Assembly: GCF_003732545.1 (NCBI RefSeq)
Contig: NZ_AYKF01000132.1
Span: forward strand, 1-64,000
DNA: 64,000 nucleotides
DNA from: Salinisphaera orenii subsp. halophila YIM 95161
GTDB taxonomy: Bacteria; Pseudomonadota; Gammaproteobacteria; Nevskiales; Salinisphaeraceae
Direction of reading: 5' to 3'
Below the pieces are notes generated by a model. That model saw nothing but the letters and a program-made list of their open reading frames with translations, was not told the DNA's origin and searched no databases. The translations under genes and the position numbers were made by a program. Of this stretch, positions 43,605 through 52,974 are shown piece after piece. How positions within the stretch are numbered: the stretch's first letter is position 1; every line of letters starts with the position of its first letter.

Positions 43605-45620
43605 ATGAGCACCCAAACCCCCTCGGCGACCGAGCTGAACATGGAAGCCGAGCGCGAAGCTGGCAGTCGACTTTCCGGTGTGTCCTACTGGATCGTGCTG
43701 CTGCTGGGCACCGTCGGCCTGCTGCTGACCATCAACCAGACGTTCAATATCGGCCCGTTCGGCTTTCAGCCGCTGGGCAACTCGTTTCTCTATTACCTGA
43801 TCGGCATCTTCCTCGCCGCCACCTTCCTCTACTATCCGGCCTGGTCCGGCGCCAAGCACCACGTGCCGCTGTATGACTGGGTTCTGGCGATCGCGGCGAT
43901 CATCCCCGCGCTCTATCTCGGCTATCACGGCCTCGAGATCATCCGCGAGGGCTGGGATTTCAGTGCACCGCTCGAAGCCACCATCGCCTCCGGCGTCCTG
44001 CTGGCGCTGATCCTGGAGGGCACGCGACGCTGCGGCGGGATTCCGCTACTGCTCGTTGCGATTCTGTTCGGCAGCTATCCGCTGTTCGCGGATTACATGC
44101 CCGGGTTTCTGTGGGGCACGCAGTACGGCTTCGGCGAGACGCTGCGCGCACACGTCATGGGTGTGGAGTCGGTCATCGGCATTCCGATGCAGGTGGTGGC
44201 CAACCTGATCATCGGCTTCGTCGTCTTCGGCGCCGCACTCACGGTGACCGGCGGTGGCGACTTCTTCATGGATTTCGCGCTTGCGCTCATGGGCCGCAGC
44301 CGCGGCGGTCCGGCCAAGGTGGCCGTGGTCTCCAGCGGGATCATGGGCAGCCTGTCGGGCAGCGTGATCTCGAACATCCTGACCACCGGCCCGATCACCA
44401 TCCCGACGATGAAAAAGGCCGGCTATCCGGCCCACTACGCCGGCGCGATCGAGGCCTGTGCATCGACCGGCGGCACGCTCATGCCGCCCGTGATGGGCGC
44501 GGTGGCCTTCATCATGGCCTCGTTTCTGAACGTACCCTACGCCGAGGTGATGATCGCGGCCTTCCTGCCGGCCCTGCTGTTCTACATGGCGCTGCTGTTC
44601 CAGGTCGACGCCTACGCCGCCCGGCGCGGACTCATCGGCATGCCGGAGTCGCAGATTCCGAAGGTGCTGGATACGCTGAAGACGGGCTGGCCGTATCTGT
44701 TCAGCCTGGCGATGCTCATCTACATGCTGCTGGTCATGCGCCTGGACGCCTACGCGCCCTATTACGCGACCGTCGTTCTGCTGGTGATTTCGGTGTTCAA
44801 GCGCCAGTACCGGATGAACTGGACACGGCTTCAGTATCTGATCATGACGCTGACGAGCAGCGTCGGCAGCCTGGTCTCCATTCTCGCGGGCATCGGCCTG
44901 GTCGTCGGCGGGCTGTCCTATACCGGCGTGGCCGGCGCGTTCTCGCGCGAACTGCTGCTCTATGCCGACGGCAACATCGCGCTGATGCTCGGCGCCGGCG
45001 CGATCACCAGCTTCGTGCTGGGCATGGGCATGACGGTCAGCGCCTGCTACATCTTCCTGTCGATCCTGCTGGCGCCGGCGCTGGTACAGGCCGGGCTGAA
45101 TCCGCTGGCCAGCCATCTGTTCATCCTGTACTGGGGCATGATGTCCTACATCCCCCCGCCGGTGGCGCTGGCGGCGATCACGGCGGCCGGCGTGGCCGGC
45201 TCCAAGGCCTCGCGGACGGGACTCTACGCCATGCGTCTGGGCAGCATTCTGTTCGTGCTGCCCTTCCTGTTCGTGACCAATCCGTCGCTGATCCTGCAGG
45301 GTGACCTGCTCCATATCGTCATCTCGGCGGCCACCGCGCTCACCGCGATCTGGCTGGTGGCCTCCGCGCTCGAGGGCTATCTCTACCGCGTCGGCACGAT
45401 CAACCCGGCCATGCGCCTGATCGTGCTGGTCGCGGCCGCGGCCCTCATCTATCCGGAGCGCCAGACGGACCTGGCCGGCCTTGCGATCATCGTCGGCGTC
45501 TACATCGCCGACGCCGCCCTGGGCGGCCGCCTGGGCTCGAAGGAGGCCCAGCGGTATGCCCGCGAACGGGCCGAACAGCAGGCCGCCGAAGACAAGCCCG
45601 CGACCCACGAGGGAATCTGA
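43605..45620 (+). CDS. TRAP transporter fused permease (DctQM-type)
   Basis: Inner-membrane permease of 671 residues in which the small four-helix DctQ and large twelve-helix DctM parts are one chain, usual for TAXI systems. GSVISNILTTGPITIPTMKKAGYPAHYAGAIEA and STGGTLMPPVMGAVAFIM are strong DctM motifs in the middle; hydrophobic helices follow to about residue 640, and the tail is charged. It uses a Na+ or H+ gradient. It follows the binding protein after a hairpin and directly abuts the CoA-transferase A gene: its TGA ends at 45620 and the next ATG starts at 45621. Confidence 0.92.
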   Translation: MSTQTPSATELNMEAEREAGSRLSGVSYWIVLLLGTVGLLLTINQTFNIGPFGFQPLGNSFLYYLIGIFLAATFLYYPAWSGAKHHVPLYDWVLAIAAIIPALYLGYHGLEIIREGWDFSAPLEATIASGVLLALILEGTRRCGGIPLLLVAILFGSYPLFADYMPGFLWGTQYGFGETLRAHVMGVESVIGIPMQVVANLIIGFVVFGAALTVTGGGDFFMDFALALMGRSRGGPAKVAVVSSGIMGSLSGSVISNILTTGPITIPTMKKAGYPAHYAGAIEACASTGGTLMPPVMGAVAFIMASFLNVPYAEVMIAAFLPALLFYMALLFQVDAYAARRGLIGMPESQIPKVLDTLKTGWPYLFSLAMLIYMLLVMRLDAYAPYYATVVLLVISVFKRQYRMNWTRLQYLIMTLTSSVGSLVSILAGIGLVVGGLSYTGVAGAFSRELLLYADGNIALMLGAGAITSFVLGMGMTVSACYIFLSILLAPALVQAGLNPLASHLFILYWGMMSYIPPPVALAAITAAGVAGSKASRTGLYAMRLGSILFVLPFLFVTNPSLILQGDLLHIVISAATALTAIWLVASALEGYLYRVGTINPAMRLIVLVAAAALIYPERQTDLAGLAIIVGVYIADAALGGRLGSKEAQRYARERAEQQAAEDKPATHEGI

Positions 45621-46292
45621 ATGATAGACAAGCGTATCGCCTCCATGCGCGAGGCCCTGACCGACGTCGCGCCGGGCAGCGCGGTGATGATCGGCGGCTT
45701 CGGCAGTTCGGGCATTCCGTTCGAACTGATCGAGGCCCTGCGTCAGCACGGCGCCGGCGATCTGACCATCATCTCCAACAACGCCGGCGTGGCCGAGGAA
45801 GGCATCGCCGCCCTGCTGCGCGATCGCCTGGTGCGCAAGGTGGTCTGCAGCTACCCGCGTTCCCAGGGTTCGATCTGGTTCGAGCGCCTGTTTGAGGAAG
45901 GCGCGATCGAACTGGAGCTGATCCCGCAGGGGACCTTCGCCGAGCGCATGCGTGCGGCCGGCGCGGGCCTGGGCGGCTTCTTCACGCCGACCGGATACGG
46001 CACCAAGATGGCCGAAGGCAAGGAGACCCGCGAGATCGACGGTCGCGGCTATGTGCTCGAACATCCGCTGTCGGCGGATTTCGCCCTGGTCCGCGCCCAC
46101 AAGGGCGACCGCTGGGGCAACCTCGCCTACAACACCGCCGGCCGCAACTTCAATCCGGTGATGGCGATGGCCGCCGAGGTCACCGTGGCCGAAGTCGAGC
46201 ATCTCGTCGAGCTCGGCGATCTCAACCCCGAAAGCGTCGCCACCCCCGGCGTGTTCGTGAACCGCGTCGTCGCACAGGAGGGCATGAACTGA
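45621..46292 (+). CDS. scoA: 3-oxoacid CoA-transferase subunit A
   Basis: Alpha subunit of a family I CoA-transferase, 223 residues. VMIGGFGSSGIPFELIEAL, DLTIISNNAG, GRGYVLEHPLSADFALVRAHKGDRWGNLAY and the C-terminal TPGVFVNRVV are the standard blocks. Together with subunit B it moves CoA between succinyl-CoA or acetyl-CoA and a 3-oxoacid such as acetoacetate or 3-oxoadipate. It abuts the permease gene with no spacer and shares one base with subunit B (TGATG), so expression is tightly coupled. Which acid is used is not visible. Confidence 0.92.
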   Translation: MIDKRIASMREALTDVAPGSAVMIGGFGSSGIPFELIEALRQHGAGDLTIISNNAGVAEEGIAALLRDRLVRKVVCSYPRSQGSIWFERLFEEGAIELELIPQGTFAERMRAAGAGLGGFFTPTGYGTKMAEGKETREIDGRGYVLEHPLSADFALVRAHKGDRWGNLAYNTAGRNFNPVMAMAAEVTVAEVEHLVELGDLNPESVATPGVFVNRVVAQEGMN

Positions 46293-46936
46293 TGCAGCGC
46301 CTGACACCCGAACAGATGGCCGAACGGCTGGCCCAGGACATTCCCGACGGCAGCTACGTGAATCTCGGCATCGGCATGCCGGTGATGGTCGCCAATTTCG
46401 TGCCCGAGGGCCGGGATGTGATCTATCACAGCGAGAACGGCATCCTCGGCGTCGGCCCCACGCCGGCGCCGGGCACCGAGGATCCGGATCTGATCAATGC
46501 GGCCAAGCAGTACGTCACCCTGATCAAGGGCGGCTGCTTCTTCGATACGGCCGAATCCTTCGCCATGATGCGCGGCGGCCATCTGGACATCGCTGTGCTC
46601 GGCGGCTTCCAGGTCTCCGCGGCCGGCGATCTGGCCAACTGGGCGACCGACAACGAGAAATACCCGCCGGCCGTGGGCGGCGCCATGGATCTGTCGGTGG
46701 GCGCGAAGGCGGTGTACGTGCTCATGCGGCACACCACCAAGGACGGCCAGCCCAAGATCCTCGACGAGTGCAGCTATCCGCTGACCGGCACCGGGGTGGT
46801 CCGTCGGATCTACACCGATCTCGCCGTGATCGAGGTCACCGACGCGGGGCTGCAGGTCGTGGAACTGCACGACGGCAACAGCTTCGAAGACGTCCAAGCG
46901 GCGACCGGCACCCGGCTGCTGCCGCCGGCGGCCTGA
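46292..46936 (+). CDS. scoB: 3-oxoacid CoA-transferase subunit B
   Basis: Beta subunit of the CoA-transferase, 214 residues. The catalytic Glu is in HSENGILG near residue 50, and NLGIGMPVMVANF, GGHLDIAVLGGFQVS and VIEVTDAGLQVVEL are typical. It begins in a one-base overlap with subunit A and ends in CTGA, where the next frame may start. Acts as the partner of the A subunit in the TRAP operon. The 3-oxoadipate enzyme (PcaJ) cannot be excluded. Confidence 0.92.
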   Translation: MQRLTPEQMAERLAQDIPDGSYVNLGIGMPVMVANFVPEGRDVIYHSENGILGVGPTPAPGTEDPDLINAAKQYVTLIKGGCFFDTAESFAMMRGGHLDIAVLGGFQVSAAGDLANWATDNEKYPPAVGGAMDLSVGAKAVYVLMRHTTKDGQPKILDECSYPLTGTGVVRRIYTDLAVIEVTDAGLQVVELHDGNSFEDVQAATGTRLLPPAA

Positions 46937-48255
46937 ACGCGAACCTCGACAGCGCCCGGCTGCGCAGCGCGCTCGCCTACATCGCGCTGGCCGCCGGTGT
47001 CGCCGGCGTGGGCCACGGGGCGGCCTTCGTCGGCGCGCCGGCGGTATTGGCCTATGTGGCCCTCGCCTGGCCGTCGCTGAACCGCGTCCCCCGGTTCATC
47101 CTCGCGGTCGCCGCCGCAACCACGGGGGTCTGCCTGCTCGCCGCACCCGCGCTGCTGGTGGACGGCGGCCGCACGCTGACCCGGCTGGCCGCCCTGATCA
47201 TCGCCGTCATGCTGCTCGCGCATACGCTCGGCCGCTCGCGGCATCTGGGCGTGATCTCGGAGCATCTGTTCTCCGGACGGGCGCTGACGCGCTATCTCAG
47301 CGTGACCTTCGGCAGTCTGTTCCTGGCGGTACCGCTGAACTTCGGCGCGGTCAGCGTCGTCGGCACGCTCATCGGCCGCGAGATCGAACGTCACGGCGAC
47401 TCCGCCGGGACACGGAACGCGGCCCGCGGCGTGCTCAGGGGCTTTGGTTCGGCGTCACTGTGCTCGCCGCTGTCGATCGCGGTCGTGCTCACCCTGACCC
47501 TGGTTCCCGGCATCGACGGCACGTCGCTGATCGCACTGACCTTTCCGCTGGCGGCAACCTATCTGTCCCTCGGCGCCTGGTTTCGCGAGCCCGAATCCGA
47601 CGCGGGCCGGGTGCCGGACCGGTCCGCCGGCCAGGTGGCCGCATCCTGGCTGTTCTTTGCCGGCTGCATCGGACTGATCTGTGTGGGCACGGGCCTGCTG
47701 CGCCAGCTCGCCGGCTTCGACTACGCCCGCGCGGTCACCTGCAGCTGCCTTGCAGTGGTCGCGCTCGGGCTGCTCGGCGCCCCGCGCGCCGAGCGCGTGC
47801 CGGCCATGGGCGGCATCGGCAACGAGCTGGCGATCATCGGCGGTTCGGCATTTCTGGGCGCGACCCTGAGTGCGTTCGTCGCCACCCGGCTCGGCGCCGA
47901 CTTCGCGCTGCCCCTGTGGTCCTTCCCGCTGATCGCGCTGGGCACGCCCTGGCTGCTGTTCGGCGGCGGGCTCTGCGGCCTCAATCCCCTGGTGCTGGTG
48001 ACGCTGCTCGGCGGTCTCGCCGGCCGGTTGTGGCCGCCGGCGGCCGGTCTCGGTCTCGGCATCGCACTGGTCTCCGGCTGGGGGCTGACCATCGCCGGCA
48101 CGCCCTATTCCGCGAACGCCCTGCTCGTCCAGCGGCTCACCGGCTACGACAACTGGCGGGTGTCGGTAACCTGGAGCGGGCACCTGTCGCTATGCGCCCT
48201 GACGCTCGCCTCGACGCTCGCCGCCGCCGTGACCGTGATCGCGCTTTTCGGTTAG
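46933..48255 (+). CDS. Uncharacterised polytopic membrane protein
   Basis: Roughly 440 residues with eleven or twelve hydrophobic helices, starting LRSALAYIALAAGVAGVGHG. Conserved-looking loops include AVPLNFGAVSVVGTLIGREIERHG, SASLCSPLSIAVVLT and LCGLNPLVLVTLLGGL. Its order resembles ion-transporter-superfamily permeases but I cannot name the family. No ATG or TTG is available at the right place: a CTG at 46933 overlapping the scoB stop (CTGA) is the likeliest start, GTG 47008 another; the ATG at 46768 would overlap scoB by 169 bases. Being last in the TRAP/CoA-transferase operon it may be a second carrier for the same pathway. Confidence 0.65.
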   Translation: MNANLDSARLRSALAYIALAAGVAGVGHGAAFVGAPAVLAYVALAWPSLNRVPRFILAVAAATTGVCLLAAPALLVDGGRTLTRLAALIIAVMLLAHTLGRSRHLGVISEHLFSGRALTRYLSVTFGSLFLAVPLNFGAVSVVGTLIGREIERHGDSAGTRNAARGVLRGFGSASLCSPLSIAVVLTLTLVPGIDGTSLIALTFPLAATYLSLGAWFREPESDAGRVPDRSAGQVAASWLFFAGCIGLICVGTGLLRQLAGFDYARAVTCSCLAVVALGLLGAPRAERVPAMGGIGNELAIIGGSAFLGATLSAFVATRLGADFALPLWSFPLIALGTPWLLFGGGLCGLNPLVLVTLLGGLAGRLWPPAAGLGLGIALVSGWGLTIAGTPYSANALLVQRLTGYDNWRVSVTWSGHLSLCALTLASTLAAAVTVIALFG

Positions 48256-48310
48256 CGGCCCGTACCGGCCGCGATGATAGCCTGAGCGGATATCCCATGG
48301 CCTCATCCTG

Positions 48311-49276
48311 ATGACCGATCACACGTTTCGTGCCCTCTACCCGGAGATCGAGCCCTTCGACAGTGGCCGTCTCGCCGTGTCCGAGCGCCACACGCTCTAC
48401 TACGAGCAGTGCGGGCGTCCCGACGGCAAGCCGGTGGTGTTCCTGCACGGCGGCCCGGGCGGCGGTTGCGCCCCGGCAAGCCGACGCTTCTTCGATCCCG
48501 AGCGCTATCGCATTGTGCTGTTCGACCAGCGCGGCTGCGGACGCTCGACGCCACATGCGGACCTCGTCGACAACACGACCCAGCACCTGGTCGCCGACAT
48601 CGAACGTCTGCGACAGCATCTGGCCGTCGACCGCTGGCAGGTCTTCGGCGGTTCCTGGGGCTCGACGCTCGCCCTCGCCTACGCCGAAGCGCACCCACAG
48701 CGGGTGACCGAGCTCGTGCTGCGCGGCATCTTCATGCTGCGCCGCGCCGAGATGCTCTGGTTCTATCAACAGGGCGCCAACGCGCTGTTCCCGGATGCCT
48801 TCGAAGCTTATCGCGATCACATTCCCGCGGCCGAGCGCGGCGACATGATCGGCGCCTACTATCGGCGCCTGACCAGCGACGATCCGGAGGTCCGTATGGC
48901 GGCGGCCCGGCACTGGTCCACCTGGGAAGGCGCGACGAGCCATCTCCAGCCCAGCCGCGACTATCTCGAGACCACCGCCGGCAGCCGTTTCGCGCTGGCC
49001 TTCGCCCGCATCGAATGCCACTACTTCGTGCACGGCGGCTTCTTCGAACACGACGATCAGCTGCTGCGGGAGATCGACCGCATCCGCCACATCCCGACCG
49101 TCATCGTGCACGGCCGCTACGACGTGGTCTGCCCGCTGGCCAACGCCTGGGATCTGCATCGCGCCTGGCCGGAGGCGGAGTTGCGGATCAGCCCCGCCGC
49201 CGGCCATTCGGCTTTCGAGCCCGCAAACCGGCATGCCTTGCTCGAGGCGACCGACCGGTTCGCCGCCCGCGACTGA
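48311..49276 (+). CDS. pip: Proline iminopeptidase (prolyl aminopeptidase)
   Basis: Alpha/beta hydrolase of 321 residues that removes N-terminal proline. The oxyanion motif VFLHGGPGGGC lies near residue 48, the nucleophile Ser in GGSWGSTLALAY near 114, and GVFMLRRAE is the family's cap. The Asp (GRYDVVCP) and His (AAGHSAFEP) complete the triad. Length and the DQRGCGRSTPH block match S33 Pip closely. It stands alone; the next gene is on the other strand. Confidence 0.93.
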   Translation: MTDHTFRALYPEIEPFDSGRLAVSERHTLYYEQCGRPDGKPVVFLHGGPGGGCAPASRRFFDPERYRIVLFDQRGCGRSTPHADLVDNTTQHLVADIERLRQHLAVDRWQVFGGSWGSTLALAYAEAHPQRVTELVLRGIFMLRRAEMLWFYQQGANALFPDAFEAYRDHIPAAERGDMIGAYYRRLTSDDPEVRMAAARHWSTWEGATSHLQPSRDYLETTAGSRFALAFARIECHYFVHGGFFEHDDQLLREIDRIRHIPTVIVHGRYDVVCPLANAWDLHRAWPEAELRISPAAGHSAFEPANRHALLEATDRFAARD

Positions 49277-49422
49277 GTTTCGTTTGCCAGCGCGCGGTCA
49301 GGGGGCCGATCCGGGCCGCGGCGCGAAAGGGGAAGCCGAGGATCGCGAGTGACCCGGGCCCGGCCGACGCGTATTCGCGGTCCGATCCGGTATAGACACC
49401 GGGAGCGAACGCCCCGGGGCGC

Positions 49423-50364
49423 TCAGGCCACCTCGACCGCGCCGACCGCCCGCCCGCGACCGCTGGTCTTGGCCTCGAACAACGCCCGGTCGGCGCGTTC
49501 TACGGCTTCCGCCGGCCGCATCCCCGCCTTGGGGGTGACCACGACGTGACCGACGCTGATGGTCAGACGCGCTCCGGGCGCTTCCGGGTTCGGCAGTTCG
49601 AGCGCCTCGATCCGCTCGCACAGGCGCTGCGCGAAGCGCGCCGCCGGCTCGCGGGCCATGCCGCTGGCCAGCACCACGAATTCCTCGCCACCGTAGCGGG
49701 CCAGGACGTCGGAGCCGCGCTGGAAGATCTCCGCGAGGCGCTGTGCCACCTGCACAAGCGCCCGATCGCCGGCGGGATGGCCGAAGGCGTCGTTGTAGTG
49801 CTTGAAGTGGTCGATGTCGATGAAGAAGAGCGCGATCGGATCGGCGTTGCGCGCGGCGAACTCCCAGAGCACGGCCAGCCGCTCATCGAAGTGGCGCCGA
49901 TTGTAGATGCCCGTCAGCGCATCGAGCGCCACCAGCTTCTCCAGTTCGGCGTTGGCGGTGGCCAGGTCGCGCGTCTTGGAACGCAGTTCACGTTCCAGCA
50001 GCACGCGCTGGGTCACGTCCTTGTGGATGCCGATGTAATGGGTCAGGGTCCCGTCGGCCTCGTAGATCGGCGAGATGCTGACCTCGTTCCAGAAACGGCT
50101 GCCGTCGCGCCGGCGGCTCGCGAACGTCGCTTCGCAGCCGTCCCCGTCGTCGAGAACCGTGCGTGCGGCATCCGCGGACGCATCTTCGGCGGGCCGCATG
50201 ATGCCGCAGGGATGGCCGACCAGCCTGTCCAGCGGGTAGCCGGTCATGCGCTCGAAGGCGGGATTGGCGAAGATGATCGGCAGGTCGCTCCGGCGCGCGT
50301 CGGTGATGGTGATGCCATCCCGCGAGTCCATGACAGCCTGCTTGAGCAGCTCGAGATTGATCAT
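49423..50364 (-). CDS. LOV/PAS-domain diguanylate cyclase
   Basis: Probable c-di-GMP synthase of 313 residues. Residues about 8-118 form a PAS domain near the LOV type: NPAFERMTGYPLDRLVGHPCGIMR has Cys at the photoactive position of GxNCRFLQ, and RRRDGSRFWNEVSISPIYEADG is LOV-like, although the neighbouring Asn, Arg and Gln residues differ. A coiled coil leads to the GGDEF domain with FIDIDHFKHYND and active site YGGEEF near residue 222. An inhibitory I-site RGSD lies five residues before it. AAGGA precedes ATG 50364, chosen over 50433. Whether it senses light is unknown. Confidence 0.85.
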   Translation of the reverse strand: MINLELLKQAVMDSRDGITITDARRSDLPIIFANPAFERMTGYPLDRLVGHPCGIMRPAEDASADAARTVLDDGDGCEATFASRRRDGSRFWNEVSISPIYEADGTLTHYIGIHKDVTQRVLLERELRSKTRDLATANAELEKLVALDALTGIYNRRHFDERLAVLWEFAARNADPIALFFIDIDHFKHYNDAFGHPAGDRALVQVAQRLAEIFQRGSDVLARYGGEEFVVLASGMAREPAARFAQRLCERIEALELPNPEAPGARLTISVGHVVVTPKAGMRPAEAVERADRALFEAKTSGRGRAVGAVEVA

Positions 50365-50545
50365 CCAGTAGCGTTCCTTGCCTATCGGCTGCCCATGAAA
50401 CCATGTCGTGCCGCTCGCCGCCATCCCGGCCACTACCTAGACGCGCCGCGTCACCCGCCGTAGCGGCAGTCACGGCACCGGCATCGCACCCGTCGCCTGC
50501 GACAGGATAAGCTCGGCCCCGCACCCTATTCTGACCGGAGGAAAC

Positions 50546-50914
50546 ATGTCACAGGATAACTGCTGTTCCATCGCGCCCTATTTCGAAGTGCCGGCGGACC
50601 GCATGGACGAGTTCCAGACCCTGGTGGATCAGTTCGTCGAGGCGACGCGCAACGAACCCGCATGCCTGTACTACGGCTTTCTGTTCGACGGCAACACGGC
50701 GACCTGTCGCGAGGGCTACGACGACGCCGACGGCGTGCTCGCCCATCTGGACAACGTCGGCGAACTCTTCGCCAAGGCCCAGACCGTCGCCCGCCTGGTG
50801 CGCATGGAAGTCCACGGCCCCAAGGCCGAACTGGATCGGCTGCGCGAACCCTTGTCCGGCCTCGACGTGGACTTCTACGAGCTGGCCGAAGGCTTTCGTA
50901 ACCCGCCGAGCTAG
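50546..50914 (+). CDS. Antibiotic-biosynthesis-monooxygenase-like (quinol monooxygenase/YgiN type) protein
   Basis: Small dimeric alpha-beta barrel protein of 122 residues. The pattern IAPYFEVPADRMDEFQTLVDQFVEATRNEPACLYYGF followed by a central REGYDDADGVLAHLDNVGELF is that of ABM domains. Members oxidise quinols or bind small ligands without cofactor. The ATG 50546 follows CCGGAGGAAAC, a good ribosome-binding site. It sits alone between genes of the other and the same strand. Confidence 0.75.
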   Translation: MSQDNCCSIAPYFEVPADRMDEFQTLVDQFVEATRNEPACLYYGFLFDGNTATCREGYDDADGVLAHLDNVGELFAKAQTVARLVRMEVHGPKAELDRLREPLSGLDVDFYELAEGFRNPPS

Positions 50915-51264
50915 CACGGGCGCCCGGTGGGTCGTCCCGGCGGGGCGCGACTGGCCGGGCGCAACGCGTCAGGAGCCGGTTGTCGCCATCGAACGGCCCG
51001 CCGGCTCGCCTCCGGCCGGCCTACCGGCGACGGCCGTCGGGCCGATGGGCGGCGCAGTCTCGCCGCAACGGCGCTCGGCCGCGCTCGGCCGCGCTCGGCC
51101 GCGCTCGGCTTCGTGACACGGCGTCGGGCGCGCGACGGTCGGCGCCGTACGGGCCCGGGGCGACACGGACGATCGGCGTGATGATGCGGTAGACTTCTGA
51201 CAATACCTCTGGTCAGATGCGTGATCGGAGACCGCGCAGACAACCCATCGTCAAGACACCCGCC
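50915..51264. other. 350-base intergenic stretch with a 10-base tandem repeat
   Basis: No gene seen. It contains the tandem repeat described at 51071-51109. The rest is GC-rich with no clear terminator. Confidence 0.35.
51071..51109. repeat. Four-copy 10-base tandem repeat
   Basis: The unit GCGCTCGGCC occurs just under four times in a row (the last copy is one base short), in the non-coding gap before the alpha/beta hydrolase gene. A ten-base period matches one helix turn and could vary in copy number by slippage. Confidence 0.8.
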
Positions 51265-52308
51265 ATGCCGACACCCGCCCTGCCGCCGCGCCTCGAGGCC
51301 GCCGCCGCCCGCGGCCTGCTCAATCTGCCGGCGCCGATGCTGCGCCTGCTCGCCGGCACGCCCATCGTGCGCGACGGTCAGACCCTCGACGTCCAGACCC
51401 AGCTGCTGCTGCGCCTGCAGCGGCTGCAGGGCAACGCGGCGCTCGGCGGTCGCGACCCGGCCCACGAGCGCCGGGTTATGGACGCCCAGTGCCGCCTGCT
51501 GGAGCCGAGGGCCGTCGGGGCGATCCAGACGCGCGCCGTGCGCCTTTCGGGCGGCGCGGGCCCGATCGACGGTCGCCTCTACCGCCCGGACGGTGCCCCC
51601 GCCCGGGCGCCGGCGCTCGTCTTCTACCACGGCGGCGGTTTCGTGATCGGCTCGCTCGACTCGCACGACGGCATCTGCCGGGCGCTTGCGGCGCGCGCGG
51701 GCTGCGTGGTGGTCTCGGTGGCCTACCGCCTGGCCCCCGAGCATCCGGCACCGGCCGCCGTCGAGGACGCGGTGGCGGCATTCCGCGATATCGCCCACCG
51801 CGCCGACAGCCTCGGCCTCGATCCGACACGGCTGGCCGTCGGCGGCGACAGCGCCGGCGGCAATCTCGCGACGGTGGTCGCCCAGCAGACGGCCGACGAC
51901 GACATCGCCCCGGCCTTCCAGCTCCTGTTCTACCCGGCGGTCGACTTCGCCGAGGACCGCGAGTCGGTGCGGACCTTCGCGCGCGGCTTCCTGCTCGAGA
52001 AGGCCTCCATGGATTGGTTCCACGGACACTACATACCGGCGTCGATGGACAATGGCGACCCGCGCGTATCGCCGATTCACGGTCGGCTCGCCGACCTGGC
52101 CCCGGCCCACATCATCACCGGCGGCTTCGATCCGCTGCGTGACGAGGGCGAAGCCTATGCCGCCGCCCTCGCCGCGGCCGGCACGAAAGCGACCCACCGC
52201 CGGCTGCCGAGCATGATCCACGGTTTTCTCAACTTCGCCGGCGCGGTGCGTGGGGCCGACGCCGCGATAACGCGCGCAGCGCAGGTCCTAGCCGAGGCTC
52301 TGCGCTGA
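51265..52308 (+). CDS. Alpha/beta hydrolase of the hormone-sensitive lipase family
   Basis: Esterase/lipase of 347 residues. The family oxyanion motif VFYHGGGFVIGS lies near residue 122, the nucleophile Ser in GGDSAGGNLA near 195, Asp in GGFDPLRDEGEAY near 290, and His in SMIHGFLNF near 325. Closest in form to acetyl esterase Aes-like proteins. ATG 51265 is preferred; ATG 51217 would add 16 residues. A short tandem repeat lies upstream. Substrate unknown. Confidence 0.88.
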   Translation: MPTPALPPRLEAAAARGLLNLPAPMLRLLAGTPIVRDGQTLDVQTQLLLRLQRLQGNAALGGRDPAHERRVMDAQCRLLEPRAVGAIQTRAVRLSGGAGPIDGRLYRPDGAPARAPALVFYHGGGFVIGSLDSHDGICRALAARAGCVVVSVAYRLAPEHPAPAAVEDAVAAFRDIAHRADSLGLDPTRLAVGGDSAGGNLATVVAQQTADDDIAPAFQLLFYPAVDFAEDRESVRTFARGFLLEKASMDWFHGHYIPASMDNGDPRVSPIHGRLADLAPAHIITGGFDPLRDEGEAYAAALAAAGTKATHRRLPSMIHGFLNFAGAVRGADAAITRAAQVLAEALR

Positions 52309-52506
52309 CGCCGACGCGGATCGACACGCCACGGCGTCCCCTCGCTGCGAGCGCCGCATCGCGCCGGCATGGCATATTGACGGGTACCGCGCGACACGAA
52401 GACAGGCTGATCGCCGGCTTCCGGAAAAGCCCGAGCCAACGATCTTCGGATGGCCACGCGGCACATCGCGCGCGCCGGAAGGAGCAGGCATGCCGATGGA
52501 GCGACC

Positions 52507-52974
52507 ATGGATACCAAACCCCCGATTCCACCCTTCGACGAGGCCAGCGCGCTGCGCAAGGTGCGGCTGGCCGAGGATGCCTGGAACACCCGCGATCCCG
52601 AGGCGATCGCCGCCGTGTACACCCCGGACACCAGCTGGCGCAATCGGGTCGAATTCCCGCAGGGCCGTGCGGAGGTCATCGCCTTTCTGCAGCGCAAGTG
52701 GCGCCGCGAGCTCGACTATCGCCTGATCAAGGAACTCTGGGCCCATCGGGACGACCGACTGGCCGTCCGATTCGCCTACGAATGGCATGACGACAGCGGC
52801 CAGTGGTACCGGGCCTACGGCAACGAGAACTGGGCGTTCGACGCACAGGGTCTGATGCACACACGGTTGGCGAGCATCAACGACCTGCCCATCAGGGCCA
52901 GCGACCGTCTGTTCTTCTGGCCACAGGGCCGTCGTCCCGACGATCACCCGTCGCTGAGCGCGCTCGGGCTCTGA
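52507..52974 (+). CDS. DUF1348/NTF2-like small protein
   Basis: A 155-residue SnoaL-fold protein. [32 protein letters not shown] and [31 protein letters not shown], then [21 protein letters not shown], make the DUF1348 pattern; the final [13 protein letters not shown] is also typical. Members are of unknown role and may bind small hydrophobic molecules. The start at 52507 gives the common MDTKPP-like N-terminus; the frame extends to 52450. Confidence 0.82.
   Translation: MDTKPPIPPFDEASALRKVRLAEDAWNTRDPEAIAAVYTPDTSWRNRVEFPQGRAEVIAFLQRKWRRELDYRLIKELWAHRDDRLAVRFAYEWHDDSGQWYRAYGNENWAFDAQGLMHTRLASINDLPIRASDRLFFWPQGRRPDDHPSLSALGL

Noticed and set aside
44046-46307. Minus-strand frame of 753 codons opposite the TRAP permease and scoA
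   Set aside because: His/Gln/Arg-rich shadow of clearly assigned plus-strand genes; no motif.
46768-46936. ATG 46768 as start of the last membrane protein of the TRAP operon
   Set aside because: It would overlap scoB by 169 bases, and the added residues are Arg-rich shadow sequence; CTG 46933 is the better fit.
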